From the NCBI RefSeq assembly GCF_019423705.1, contig NZ_JAHZAX010000002.1, positions 1 to 64,000 of the forward strand: a DNA stretch of 64,000 nucleotides, given 5' to 3'. How positions within the stretch are numbered: the stretch's first letter is position 1; each line of letters begins with the position of its first letter. Both the position numbers and the translations under genes were made by a program. Source of the stretch: Ruminococcus sp. Its GTDB lineage: Bacteria; Bacillota; Clostridia; Oscillospirales; Ruminococcaceae. The notes beneath the pieces are model-generated. The model was not told the DNA's origin. It did not search any database and worked only from the letters and a program-made list of their open reading frames with translations. Below, piece after piece: positions 49,763-57,750 of this stretch.

Positions 49763-50746
49763 CTATCTGTCTTTTCTCATATATATCACAAGCACGATAT
49801 CGTCGCCGTTTCGCAACCTCTGACAGGAAAGCGCATAATCTCTGTGCCTGCTTGAAAAATCTCTGAATATGCTGTTAAGTCCTTTAACTCGTCTCGGGCT
49901 GTAATTGTTGTCAATGCCGTCTGCTTCCGAAAGGTCGGCGATATCGCTGTCTGTAAATGTCACCGCAACGCTGTCTTTCATATCGAGCAAGGCTTGTTCC
50001 ATAAGCTCTTCAACCTGCGTAATGTCGTCAACAGCCGTGACAATCTGAGAAATGTATGAATATTCTACGCTGTCAGTATCAGGATAATCTTCTGTATCCC
50101 AGTCGTGCTTCTCAGCCATAAAGTCTTCCGATACGTTGAAGTATTTGTGGCGTACAGGTCTTTCGTCAAAATCGGGTATTGAATCGTCCCAGCAGACGTC
50201 AACATAATACCAATGTCCGCCTATCTCAACCATATTCCAAGAATGATCGTCACCCAATAATGCGTGGGCGTATATCGTATTGCAAGGTATGTCAAGCATA
50301 TCCATTAAAAGTTGAAACGTTGTGGCATAGCCATAACAAACTGATTTGCCGTTTATAAGACAGCCGTAAGGGTTATCAGCGTCGGTGGTTATCTCGCCGA
50401 GAGCGTTTATTGCGGCTTCATCATATGTGGTGTTAAGTATTATAAAATCGTGAACAGCAAGTTCTTTTTCATAATCGCTCATATCAGCCGTTATTATCTC
50501 AGAAATAGCCGCCGTGATTTTTTCATACACAGCAAGCTGCTTTTCGTCAAGCTTTGAAGTGTCGCCTGATCTATATGCTTCAAGAACAGCATTGCCGTCA
50601 AAGACGCATTTGTCTTGCTGGTCTGCCTGTGAAGTCTGCGCCGTGCTGCTTGAATTTGTCTTGCTGATATCAGCCGCAGGGCTTTCAGTACAGCCACAGA
50701 ACACTATCAGCAGAGCCGCCAATATGGCCGCATATCTCTTTTCCAA
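49763..50746 (-). CDS. Transglutaminase-domain lipoprotein
   Basis: An exported protein of about 327 residues. The N-terminal helix AAILAALLIVFCGCTESP ends in a lipobox-like FCGC (position -3 is Phe, unusual). A Ser/Thr/Gln linker follows. The transglutaminase-like domain has VCYGYATTFQLLMDMLDIPC with catalytic Cys, HSWNMVEIGGHWYYVDVCWD with catalytic His and Asp. The start is placed at TTG 50746 (GTG 50752 is also possible) because the promoter lies at 50786-50814, which rules out the upstream ATG 50821. Likely acts on cell-surface proteins. Confidence 0.8.
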   Translation of the reverse strand: MEKRYAAILAALLIVFCGCTESPAADISKTNSSSTAQTSQADQQDKCVFDGNAVLEAYRSGDTSKLDEKQLAVYEKITAAISEIITADMSDYEKELAVHDFIILNTTYDEAAINALGEITTDADNPYGCLINGKSVCYGYATTFQLLMDMLDIPCNTIYAHALLGDDHSWNMVEIGGHWYYVDVCWDDSIPDFDERPVRHKYFNVSEDFMAEKHDWDTEDYPDTDSVEYSYISQIVTAVDDITQVEELMEQALLDMKDSVAVTFTDSDIADLSEADGIDNNYSPRRVKGLNSIFRDFSSRHRDYALSCQRLRNGDDIVLVIYMRKDR

Positions 50747-50785
50747 CAGCACCGCTCCTCTCTCTTGTGTTGTTTGCCGATACTT

Positions 50786-50814
50786 ATTATATATTATACA
50801 GTCATTTGTGTCAA
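50786..50814 (-). promoter_or_regulatory. Promoter of the transglutaminase lipoprotein gene
   Basis: On the minus strand TTGACA (50814-50809), 17-base spacer, TATAAT (50791-50786). It decides the start of the downstream gene. Confidence 0.7.
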
Positions 50815-50936
50815 GTAACAAGGCTAAAAAGCTGTGTTATGCCCTAAATTCTGATAATTTATTACGCCTTATACATCAATTATGCATAATTAGCGGAAAT
50901 ATCTGAGCAAATTACTCTCACTTTCATTAATTAACC

Positions 50937-50965
50937 TTGACAAAATACGCAATTTGTTATAAAAT
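50937..50965 (+). promoter_or_regulatory. Promoter of the aconitase operon
   Basis: TTGACA (50937-50942), 17-base spacer, TAAAAT (50960-50965), 37 bases before ATG 51003. Confidence 0.65.
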
Positions 50966-51002
50966 ATTAATATCAGTTAATATTGAAAGGATTGTTGTAA
51001 CA

Positions 51003-52943
51003 ATGGGACTTACTTTAACAGAAAAGATACTTAAAGCACACCTTGTTGACGGCGAATTTGTCAAGGGACAGGAGATCGGTATCCGTATCGACCAGACTTT
51101 GACGCAGGACGCCACAGGTACAATGGCTTATCTTGAATATGAAGCTATGGGCGTGCCTCGTGTAAGAACAGAAAAGTCTGTTGCTTATATTGACCATAAC
51201 ACTCTTCAGTCTGGCTTTGAAAATGCCGACGACCACAGATTTATCGGTTCGGTGTGCAAGAAACACGGAATTTATTTTTCACGTCCCGGCAACGGAATTT
51301 GTCACCAAGTTCATCTTGAACGTTTTGGCATTCCGGGCAAGACTCTTATCGGTTCTGACAGCCACACACCAACAGGCGGCGGTATCGGTATGATCGCAAT
51401 AGGCGCAGGCGGACTTGACGTTGCAGTTGCAATGGGCGGCGGCGCTTACTATATCACATATCCTAAGATCGTAAAGGTAAACCTCACAGGCAAGCTTTCA
51501 CCTTGGGTATCTGCTAAGGACGTTATCCTTGAAGTCCTCAAGAGAATGTCTGTTAAGGGCGGCGTAGGCAAGGTCATCGAATACTGCGGCGAAGGCGTTA
51601 AGACACTTACAGTCCCAGAGAGAGCAACTATCACAAATATGGGCGCAGAGCTCGGAGCAACTACATCTATCTTCCCTTCTGATGAGACAACTCTCGCATT
51701 CCTCAAGGCTCAGGACAGAGCTGACGTTTGGAGCGAACTCAAGGCTGACGATGACGCTGTATATGACGAGCAGATCGACATTGATCTTTCTCAGCTCGTT
51801 CCGCTTGCTGCCTGTCCGCACTCCCCTGACAATGTCAAGAGCGTGAATGAGATCGGCAAGCTCAAGATCGATCAGGTATGTATCGGTTCCTGCACGAACT
51901 CTTCTTATGTTGATATGATGAAGGTCGCTTATATCCTCAAGGGCAAAACTGTTGACCCAAGCGTTTCACTTGCTATCGCTCCGGGTTCTAAGCAGGTACT
52001 TAATATGATCGCTGAGAACGGCGCTCTTGCTGATATGATCGCAGCAGGCGCAAGAATACTCGAGTCAGCTTGCGGCCCTTGTATCGGTATGGGTCAGTCA
52101 CCTAACTCAAAGGGTGTTTCACTCAGAACATTCAACAGAAACTTTGAGGGACGTTCAGGCACAAAGGACGGTCAGATCTACCTCGTTTCACCGGAAATGG
52201 CTGCTGTTTCAGCTCTTACAGGCTATATGACAGACCCAAGAACACTTGGCGAAATGCCTGAGTTCAAGCTTCCTGAGCACTTCAAGATCAACGACAATAT
52301 GGTCGTAGCTCCTGCTGATGAGGCAGATATGGACAGCGTTGAAGTTCTCAGAGGTCCAAACATCAAGCCTTTCCCACAGACTTCACCACTTGACGACAGC
52401 ATTGAGTGTCAGGTATCGCTCAAGGTCGGCGATAACATCACAACCGACCACATTATGCCGGCAGGCGCAAAGATACTTCCTCTGCGTTCAAATATCCCTG
52501 CTATCTCACAGCATTGCTTTACTGTATGCGATGAGGACTTCCCAAGACGTGCAAAGAATATGGGCAAGTCGATAATAGTCGGCGGTTCAAACTATGGTCA
52601 GGGCTCATCAAGAGAGCACGCAGCGCTTGCACCTCTCTATCTCGGTATCAAGGCAGTTCTTGTAAAGAGCTTTGCAAGAATCCACAGAGCTAACCTTATC
52701 AACGCCGGTATCCTGCCGCTTACATTTGTAAATGAGGCTGATTACGACATGATCAATCAGGGCGACGAGATCGTTCTTGCTGACGTTCGTGCAGACGTTG
52801 AGGCCGATATGAGCCACCTTACTGTTGTAAACAAGACAACAGGCGCTGAGATACCTGTTCTTTGCGAGCTTACAGGCAGAACAAAGGATATCATTCTTGC
52901 TGGCGGTCTGCTTGACTACACAAGAGAACAGCTTTCAAAATAA
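51003..52943 (+). CDS. acn: Aconitate hydratase
   Basis: Isomerises citrate to isocitrate with a 4Fe-4S cluster, 646 residues. Cluster cysteines are visible in IGSCTNSSYVDMMK and ESACGPCIGMGQSPNSKGV; DSHTPTGGGIGMIAIGAGGL and GGSNYGQGSSREHAALAPLY are substrate-binding motifs. The shorter length and order (large domain first, swivelling domain from about 480) fit the bacterial putative aconitase subgroup related to homoaconitase. ATG 51003 lies within the promoter-defined transcript. It starts an operon with a DUF6630 gene and icd. Confidence 0.94.
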   Translation: MGLTLTEKILKAHLVDGEFVKGQEIGIRIDQTLTQDATGTMAYLEYEAMGVPRVRTEKSVAYIDHNTLQSGFENADDHRFIGSVCKKHGIYFSRPGNGICHQVHLERFGIPGKTLIGSDSHTPTGGGIGMIAIGAGGLDVAVAMGGGAYYITYPKIVKVNLTGKLSPWVSAKDVILEVLKRMSVKGGVGKVIEYCGEGVKTLTVPERATITNMGAELGATTSIFPSDETTLAFLKAQDRADVWSELKADDDAVYDEQIDIDLSQLVPLAACPHSPDNVKSVNEIGKLKIDQVCIGSCTNSSYVDMMKVAYILKGKTVDPSVSLAIAPGSKQVLNMIAENGALADMIAAGARILESACGPCIGMGQSPNSKGVSLRTFNRNFEGRSGTKDGQIYLVSPEMAAVSALTGYMTDPRTLGEMPEFKLPEHFKINDNMVVAPADEADMDSVEVLRGPNIKPFPQTSPLDDSIECQVSLKVGDNITTDHIMPAGAKILPLRSNIPAISQHCFTVCDEDFPRRAKNMGKSIIVGGSNYGQGSSREHAALAPLYLGIKAVLVKSFARIHRANLINAGILPLTFVNEADYDMINQGDEIVLADVRADVEADMSHLTVVNKTTGAEIPVLCELTGRTKDIILAGGLLDYTREQLSK

Positions 52944-52967
52944 TCAAGCTTGATATGGAGGTTTCCT

Positions 52968-53525
52968 ATGGGGATTTTCTCGAAGATATTCGGCGCAAAG
53001 GAAAATAAGTCAGAAGAGAAAGATTATTCTTTCATTGCCGATATCGCCGCACTTATCACGGATAATGACAGCGAAGTCGTTTCAAAGATTCGTGAATGTG
53101 CAAGCGACCCTTGGGGCTATGCTGAGAAAAACGCTGCAAGATATTTGCAAAGAGACATAGTTGTTTCTGACAGAGAAGAAGATGATATCGACGATATCTG
53201 CTGGATAGGTATGGTGGACGAGCTGTCTGAAAACGGCTATCTTTTCGCTGTCGATTATTCAGATGATAGCGATAACATTCTCTGGGGACTTCCACAGCTT
53301 AAAAATTATTGCTTGATCGAAAAATATACAGAGGGCTTTGAGGCGGACGACGATGACGACGTTGAGACTTTTGTACATAAGTTAAACAGCGCTCTGAAAG
53401 GCGCTTGCATATGTATGATAGATATTGACAGCGACAGCTACGAGCTTATCATCGTTAGTTTTGACGTTTATGAAAAGATATCTATGATAGCTAAAAACAA
53501 CGGATATTCCATTATTACTTTATAG
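52968..53525 (+). CDS. DUF6630 family protein
   Basis: A 185-residue acidic protein. The N-terminal MGIFSKIFGAKENKSEEKDY is basic and amphipathic, a short membrane-binding-like start seen in other families. The core has ICWIGMVDELSENGYLFAVD, FVHKLNSALKGACICMIDID and SDSYELIIVSFDVYEKISMI, which I associate with DUF6630. ATG 52968 follows GGAGG. It lies between aconitase and icd in one transcription unit. Function unknown. Confidence 0.7.
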   Translation: MGIFSKIFGAKENKSEEKDYSFIADIAALITDNDSEVVSKIRECASDPWGYAEKNAARYLQRDIVVSDREEDDIDDICWIGMVDELSENGYLFAVDYSDDSDNILWGLPQLKNYCLIEKYTEGFEADDDDDVETFVHKLNSALKGACICMIDIDSDSYELIIVSFDVYEKISMIAKNNGYSIITL

Positions 53526-53537
53526 GAGGTCTTACCA

Positions 53538-54749
53538 ATGGCAAAAATTCAGATGAAAACACCGCTCGTTGAAATGGACGGCGACGAAATGACCAGAATT
53601 ATCTGGCAGGATATAAAGGATATTCTTCTTACTCCATATATCGACCTTAAAACAGAATACTATGACCTCGGTCTTGTTCACAGAAACGAGACTAACGATC
53701 AGGTAACTGTTGACTCTGCAAATGCTACAAAGAAGTATGGCGTTGCTGTTAAGTGCGCAACTATCACACCTAACGCTGCAAGAATGCCTGAATACAACCT
53801 CAAGGAAATGTGGAAATCCCCGAACGGCACTATTAGAGCTATCCTTGACGGAACAGTTTTCAGAACACCTATCCTTGTTAAGGGTATCACACCTTATATC
53901 CCTACTTGGACGAAGCCTATAACTATCGCTCGTCACGCATACGGCGATGTTTACAAGAACGTTGAAATGAAGTGCCCAGCAGGCTCAAAGGCTGAGCTCG
54001 TTTGCACAGATAAGGACGGCAATGAGTCAAGAGAGACTATCTACAACTTTGAGTGCGATGGCATCATTCAGGGTCAGCACAACAAGTCAACTTCTATCGC
54101 TTCATTTGCAAGAGCTTGTTTCAACTTTGCTCTTGATAAGAAGCAGGACGTTTGGTTCGCTACTAAGGACACTATCTCCAAGAAGTATGACCACACATTC
54201 AAGGATATCTTCCAGGAAATTTACGATAACGAGTACAAGGCTAAGTTTGAAGCTGCCGGTATCGAGTATTTCTATACACTTATCGACGACGCTGTTGCAA
54301 GAGTTATCCGTTCAAACGGTGGTTATATTTGGGCTTGCAAGAACTATGACGGCGACGTAATGTCCGATATGGTGGCAACTGCTTACGGCTCACTTGCTAT
54401 GATGACTTCTGTTCTTGTTTCACCGGACGGCATTTACGAGTACGAAGCTGCTCACGGAACAGTTCAGAGACACTATTATAAGCACCTCAAGGGCGAAGAG
54501 ACTTCCACAAACTCTGTTGCAACTCTGTTTGCTTGGACAGGCGCTCTGAGAAAGAGGGGCGAGCTTGACGAGCTCCCAGAGCTTATGAACTTTGCTGATT
54601 GTCTTGAAAAGGCAACTATCGAGACTATCGAGGACGGTGTTATGACAGGCGACCTTTACCTGCTATCAACTCTTGAGAACAAGAAGAAGGTCAACACAGT
54701 TGACTTCCTCAAGGCTGTTGACGAGAGACTTAAAAAGCTCCTCGGCTAA
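53538..54749 (+). CDS. icd: NADP-dependent isocitrate dehydrogenase, eukaryote-like dimeric type
   Basis: Oxidative decarboxylation of isocitrate to 2-oxoglutarate, 403 residues. LVEMDGDEMTRIIWQDIKDI, ANATKKYGVAVKCATITPNA, NGTIRAILDGTVFRTPIL, DDAVARVIRSNGGYIWACKN, DGDVMSDMVATAYGSLAMMT and EAAHGTVQRHYYKHLKGEET with STNS are hallmarks of the subfamily II enzymes, as in mitochondria and some bacteria. R-x-x-E tail region for NADP is present (HGTVQRH). It completes the citrate to 2-oxoglutarate route with the aconitase, giving glutamate precursors in an anaerobe. Confidence 0.96.
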   Translation: MAKIQMKTPLVEMDGDEMTRIIWQDIKDILLTPYIDLKTEYYDLGLVHRNETNDQVTVDSANATKKYGVAVKCATITPNAARMPEYNLKEMWKSPNGTIRAILDGTVFRTPILVKGITPYIPTWTKPITIARHAYGDVYKNVEMKCPAGSKAELVCTDKDGNESRETIYNFECDGIIQGQHNKSTSIASFARACFNFALDKKQDVWFATKDTISKKYDHTFKDIFQEIYDNEYKAKFEAAGIEYFYTLIDDAVARVIRSNGGYIWACKNYDGDVMSDMVATAYGSLAMMTSVLVSPDGIYEYEAAHGTVQRHYYKHLKGEETSTNSVATLFAWTGALRKRGELDELPELMNFADCLEKATIETIEDGVMTGDLYLLSTLENKKKVNTVDFLKAVDERLKKLLG

Positions 54750-54862
54750 TAAATATGTTTATCCAAACAGGTTCGGCGTGATCGTTCGAGCCTGTTTTTG
54801 TTATTTTGCAGCGACAAAAAACTTGACAAAATTATTGATTAGTGCTATTATATAATTCGAGA

Positions 54863-54880
54863 TTGTTATAAATTTATCAA
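54863..54880 (+). promoter_or_regulatory. Rex-like operator upstream of rex
   Basis: TTGTTATAAATTTATCAA is an 18-base imperfect palindrome close to the Rex consensus TTGTTAANNNNTTAACAA, between a TTGACA/TATTAT promoter (about 54822-54850) and rex. This fits autoregulation. Confidence 0.65.
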
Positions 54881-54934
54881 TCAACTGTTTTGAATATAAA
54901 GACAATATTAGATATAAAGGATTGGTTTAAAACT

Positions 54935-55597
54935 ATGTCAAAAGATGGTTCTATTTCAGCTTCTGTAATAAAAAGACTTCCCCGCTATTACAGATTTTTG
55001 GGAGAGCTCCAAAAAGAAGGCGCAGACAGGATATCTTCAAGAGAATTATCAGAGCGAATGAAGCTTACAGCTTCGCAGATAAGACAGGATCTTAACTGTT
55101 TCGGCGGTTTCGGTCAGCAGGGTTACGGCTATCACGTTGATGATCTCCGCTGTGAGATCGGCAAGATCTTGGGCGTGGACAAGCATTTCAAGACTATTCT
55201 TATTGGCGCAGGTAATCTTGGCAAGGCCATTGCAATGCACATAAACTTTGAAACAAGGGGCTGCAATCTTATTGGAATTTTCGATGTGAACCCCAAGCTC
55301 ACGGGGGAAGTTGTTGGCAGCATACCTATAAGCCATACTGATGATATCGAAGCTTTCTGCGAAAAGAACTCCCCTGTTGTGGCGGTGCTTTGTATCCCTA
55401 AAGCAAATACTCAGGAGATCGCCGACAAGCTTGTAAGCCTTGGAATCAAGGCGTTTTGGAATTTCTCACATTACGACCTAAGCATTGATTATGATAATAT
55501 AGTTGTTGAGAACGTCCACCTTGGTGACAGCTTGCTGACCCTTACATATGGCACGAATATCATTACATCGACTGATGATGACGAAAATAACGCATAA
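54935..55597 (+). CDS. rex: Redox-sensing transcriptional repressor Rex
   Basis: NADH-responsive repressor of fermentation genes, 220 residues. The winged-helix domain has ISASVIKRLPRYYRFLGELQ and SSRELSERMKLTASQIRQDL followed by NCFGGFGQQGYGYHV. The Rossmann domain has TILIGAGNLGKAIAMH, and the swapped C-terminal helix region AFWNFSHYDLS with VVENVHLGDSLLTLTY. ATG 54935 is preferred to TTG 54890, since only the ATG gives the usual N-terminus and AAAGGA lies upstream, though with long spacing (13). Likely targets include adhE, 2 kb downstream. Confidence 0.95.
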   Translation: MSKDGSISASVIKRLPRYYRFLGELQKEGADRISSRELSERMKLTASQIRQDLNCFGGFGQQGYGYHVDDLRCEIGKILGVDKHFKTILIGAGNLGKAIAMHINFETRGCNLIGIFDVNPKLTGEVVGSIPISHTDDIEAFCEKNSPVVAVLCIPKANTQEIADKLVSLGIKAFWNFSHYDLSIDYDNIVVENVHLGDSLLTLTYGTNIITSTDDDENNA

Positions 55598-55601
55598 AAA
55601 G

Positions 55602-55640
55602 ACCCCGATGAACTTGAGATAAGCTAATCGGGGTTGTTTG
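55602..55640 (+). terminator. Terminator of rex
   Basis: ACCCCGAT and ATCGGGGT form an 8-bp stem with TTGTTTG tail, shared with the convergent lipoprotein gene. Confidence 0.7.
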
Positions 55641-55650
55641 TATTTTGTTT

Positions 55651-56262
55651 TTATCTTATAGTCTTTACAGCGGCGGTTTCAAGAACAGAAGAAATGCTGC
55701 TTGATTTTGCCTTGTAGTAATCAGCGAATGAAGCTGTTACTGTGTCTGACCAAGACTCTGTTGCAGAAGCTTCGCTGTCGTCGGGAACTTCAACGACTTC
55801 GGCGCTTCCCGTCTCGTCGTCGATCTTGTAAAGCTTGTCTGACTTAGTTTCAATAGCGAGAGTTGCGACCTTGATAGTCACGTCGTCAGCCTTGTCATAT
55901 ACGACAAAGCCATAACATTCGTTATCGTTTACAGTTTTAAGACCGGTATAGCCGTAAAGTCTTTTTGACTTGTCAGCCTGAGGATAAAGCTTTTTGCAGG
56001 CGTCAACAACATAATCGAATGAAGCAACGGCCTCGTCAGGTATCTTCTCAAGAGTGCTCTTATCGGGCAGCGATTGCACGTCAGCCAGCGATTGCACGTC
56101 AGCGTCGGGGACTTCGTCAGTTGCCTGTGTGTCAGCAGTTGTCACGTCAGTATTTGCAAGATTTACATTGTCATCTGTTTTTGATTTTTCAGCGGTCTTT
56201 CCGCAAGCTGTAAAAGAAAGAACTGTGCAGGTGATAAGCGCTGCGAGTATCAGCTTTTTCAT
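55651..56262 (-). CDS. Lipoprotein of unknown function
   Basis: A 203-residue exported lipoprotein. The signal peptide KKLILAALITCTVLSFTAC ends with lipobox FTAC. An acidic Thr/Asp-rich linker (25-75) contains the direct duplication DVQSLADVQSLPD, matching a 15-base DNA repeat at 56072-56103. The C-terminal domain (about 78-200) includes VVDACKKLYPQADKSKRLYG and YGFVVYDKADDVTIKVATLA, and is not recognised. Ribosome binding site GGAGG, 8 bases from ATG 56262. Confidence 0.78.
   Translation of the reverse strand: MKKLILAALITCTVLSFTACGKTAEKSKTDDNVNLANTDVTTADTQATDEVPDADVQSLADVQSLPDKSTLEKIPDEAVASFDYVVDACKKLYPQADKSKRLYGYTGLKTVNDNECYGFVVYDKADDVTIKVATLAIETKSDKLYKIDDETGSAEVVEVPDDSEASATESWSDTVTASFADYYKAKSSSISSVLETAAVKTIR
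56072..56103. repeat. Two tandem copies of a 15-18-base unit inside the lipoprotein gene
   Basis: AGCGATTGCACGTCAG occurs twice in tandem, giving the duplicated QSLADV-type peptide in the linker. It adds flexible residues in frame. Confidence 0.75.
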
Positions 56263-56368
56263 AATAAACCTCCGTATTTATACATAAAACATTTTTTTCA
56301 CATTTCAACAGTTTTACATTATATCATACGGAAATTACTATGTAAAGAGATTGTATAGAATTGTAACA

Positions 56369-56409
56369 AATTATCCCGATTATGACGAAATGCCATAATC
56401 GGGATAATT
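56369..56409 (-). terminator. Strong hairpin after the APH-like gene
   Basis: AATTATCCCGATTATG and CATAATCGGGATAATT are perfect 16-base inverse repeats around nine bases. On the minus strand it lies 55 bases after the APH-like stop. A T-run is weak on both sides, so it may also insulate the lipoprotein promoter. Confidence 0.6.
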
Positions 56410-56464
56410 GAATTTTGTTAATTTACACAATAACAAGTTACAGGTTTGTTACAATATGCCGAAA

Positions 56465-57223
56465 TTAATCGTACTGTACAACGTCGATCCACTTCATAAG
56501 CAGATCCTTCTCTTCCGGCTTGCCCTTGATGAGCTGAGCTGCTGCAACGATAGGCAGCCAAGCCTGTACATACTGCTTAGATGTGCCGCTCTTTACGCAA
56601 TACTTATCAAGGTATGCGTCCGCAAGATCAGGATTGTTAAGGCAGAACAGCAGATATGTTCTTGCAACGTCAGCGGAAGCGTTACCCTGTCTAGCAGAGC
56701 CCCAGTTGATAACGTATGTGCCTTCGTCGTTGATGATAACATTCTTAGGCTCAAAGTTGCCGTGGCAGAGCTTGATGTGCTTTGGCATTGAGTCAAGTCT
56801 TGTAAGAAGCTCATACTTCTTGATCTCGTCGATTTGACCGAGAGTCTTGATCTGTCTTGCCATCTTATCCTTGAGCTTTGAAAGCAAAGGCATATACTGA
56901 GCGTGGATCTCGCATTGAATGTCGATAAACTGATTGAGGTAAGTATCCTTCTTGTCAGGGTTCTCATCCATAAGCTGCTGGAGAGTCTTGCCCTTGATGA
57001 AGTCCATTGTTATAGCCCACTTTCCGTCGATAACGGAAACTTCGTGAAGAACAGGCATTTTAATAAAGGAATTGCCGAGAGTTGTTTCAACTCTTGCGTG
57101 AGTAAGAGCAGCGTACAAGCACTTCTCCTTATATTCAGGCTTCTTGTAAATTCTTACTGCCATACCCTCTGATTCGTAAACATCATAAATGTCGCTGGAA
57201 GCAATAAAGTTATCAAGTTTCAT
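56465..57223 (-). CDS. Aminoglycoside-phosphotransferase-fold protein, predicted pseudokinase
   Basis: A 252-residue protein of the APH/choline-kinase fold. The N-lobe (1-75) includes YESEGMAVRIYKKPEYKEKC and WAITMDFIKGKTLQQL. In the C-lobe the catalytic loop normally reads HGDxxxxN, but here is CHGNFEPKNVIIND (residues 153-166), and the metal-binding Asp of the following hhDW motif is Asn in VINWGSARQGN. Both catalytic acids are therefore changed to Asn (156 and 173), while Asn161 remains. That argues for a non-catalytic or altered function. Ribosome binding site AAAGGAG. Monocistronic. Confidence 0.8.
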   Translation of the reverse strand: MKLDNFIASSDIYDVYESEGMAVRIYKKPEYKEKCLYAALTHARVETTLGNSFIKMPVLHEVSVIDGKWAITMDFIKGKTLQQLMDENPDKKDTYLNQFIDIQCEIHAQYMPLLSKLKDKMARQIKTLGQIDEIKKYELLTRLDSMPKHIKLCHGNFEPKNVIINDEGTYVINWGSARQGNASADVARTYLLFCLNNPDLADAYLDKYCVKSGTSKQYVQAWLPIVAAAQLIKGKPEEKDLLMKWIDVVQYD

Positions 57224-57613
57224 AAGTCATATCTCCTTTTATTTAAAATTTGGTATGTAATTTACTGCACATCAGAGAAACAAGCTGTTTTCAACCGTGC
57301 ACTTGTTGAAATTGACCGAACCTTTGTGAGGTTCTTTAGTGTTCTCTATTTATGTCTATATTATACTACAAAATTTAAAAATGTCAAGCACTTTTTCGTT
57401 ATAATCACTATTGTTTTAAATTCGTTTAGATTATATATCATATTCGATAACATTTAATCGTGCGATATGATTGTTAAAATTTTATCTATCGAGATTTTAT
57501 TGTGCACTTTGACGGTCATAGATTGTTAATCTGTCATAAAACAATGTTCAATATTTATGTATATTGCATAATAAATCGAGCTAAAATAAATTAAAAGCTG
57601 TAAAAATATAAGA
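57224..57613. other. Intergenic stretch between APH-like gene and adhE promoter
   Basis: No coding potential seen. At 57471-57488, TTGTTAAAATTTTATCTA matches one half of the Rex operator well and the other poorly. The rest is AT-rich (about 70 percent) with no hairpin of note. Confidence 0.4.
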
Positions 57614-57642
57614 TTGACAAAAAAATAACAATCGTATATAAT
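57614..57642 (+). promoter_or_regulatory. adhE promoter with Rex-like operator over the -35 box
   Basis: TTGACA (57614-57619), 17-base spacer, TATAAT (57637-57642). TTGACAAAAAAATAACAA (57614-57631) matches 11 of 14 fixed positions of the Rex consensus and covers the -35 element, a place where Rex would block polymerase. A leader of about 100 bases follows. Confidence 0.6.
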
Positions 57643-57750
57643 AAAGTTAAGATAAAAACCGTATAAGCGGATCGTTTTATCGGGCGGCGTGCAGAAATAG
57701 GTCTGAACGTCAAGAAGTAAAACAATAATTAATTTATTGGAGGTTTATTT

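Noticed and set aside
56369..56465. Rex operator TTGTTAATTTACACAATAACAA near 56416
   Set aside because: The two half-sites are present, but the distance between them is four bases longer than in the 18-base Rex palindrome, and the site is downstream of the APH-like gene.
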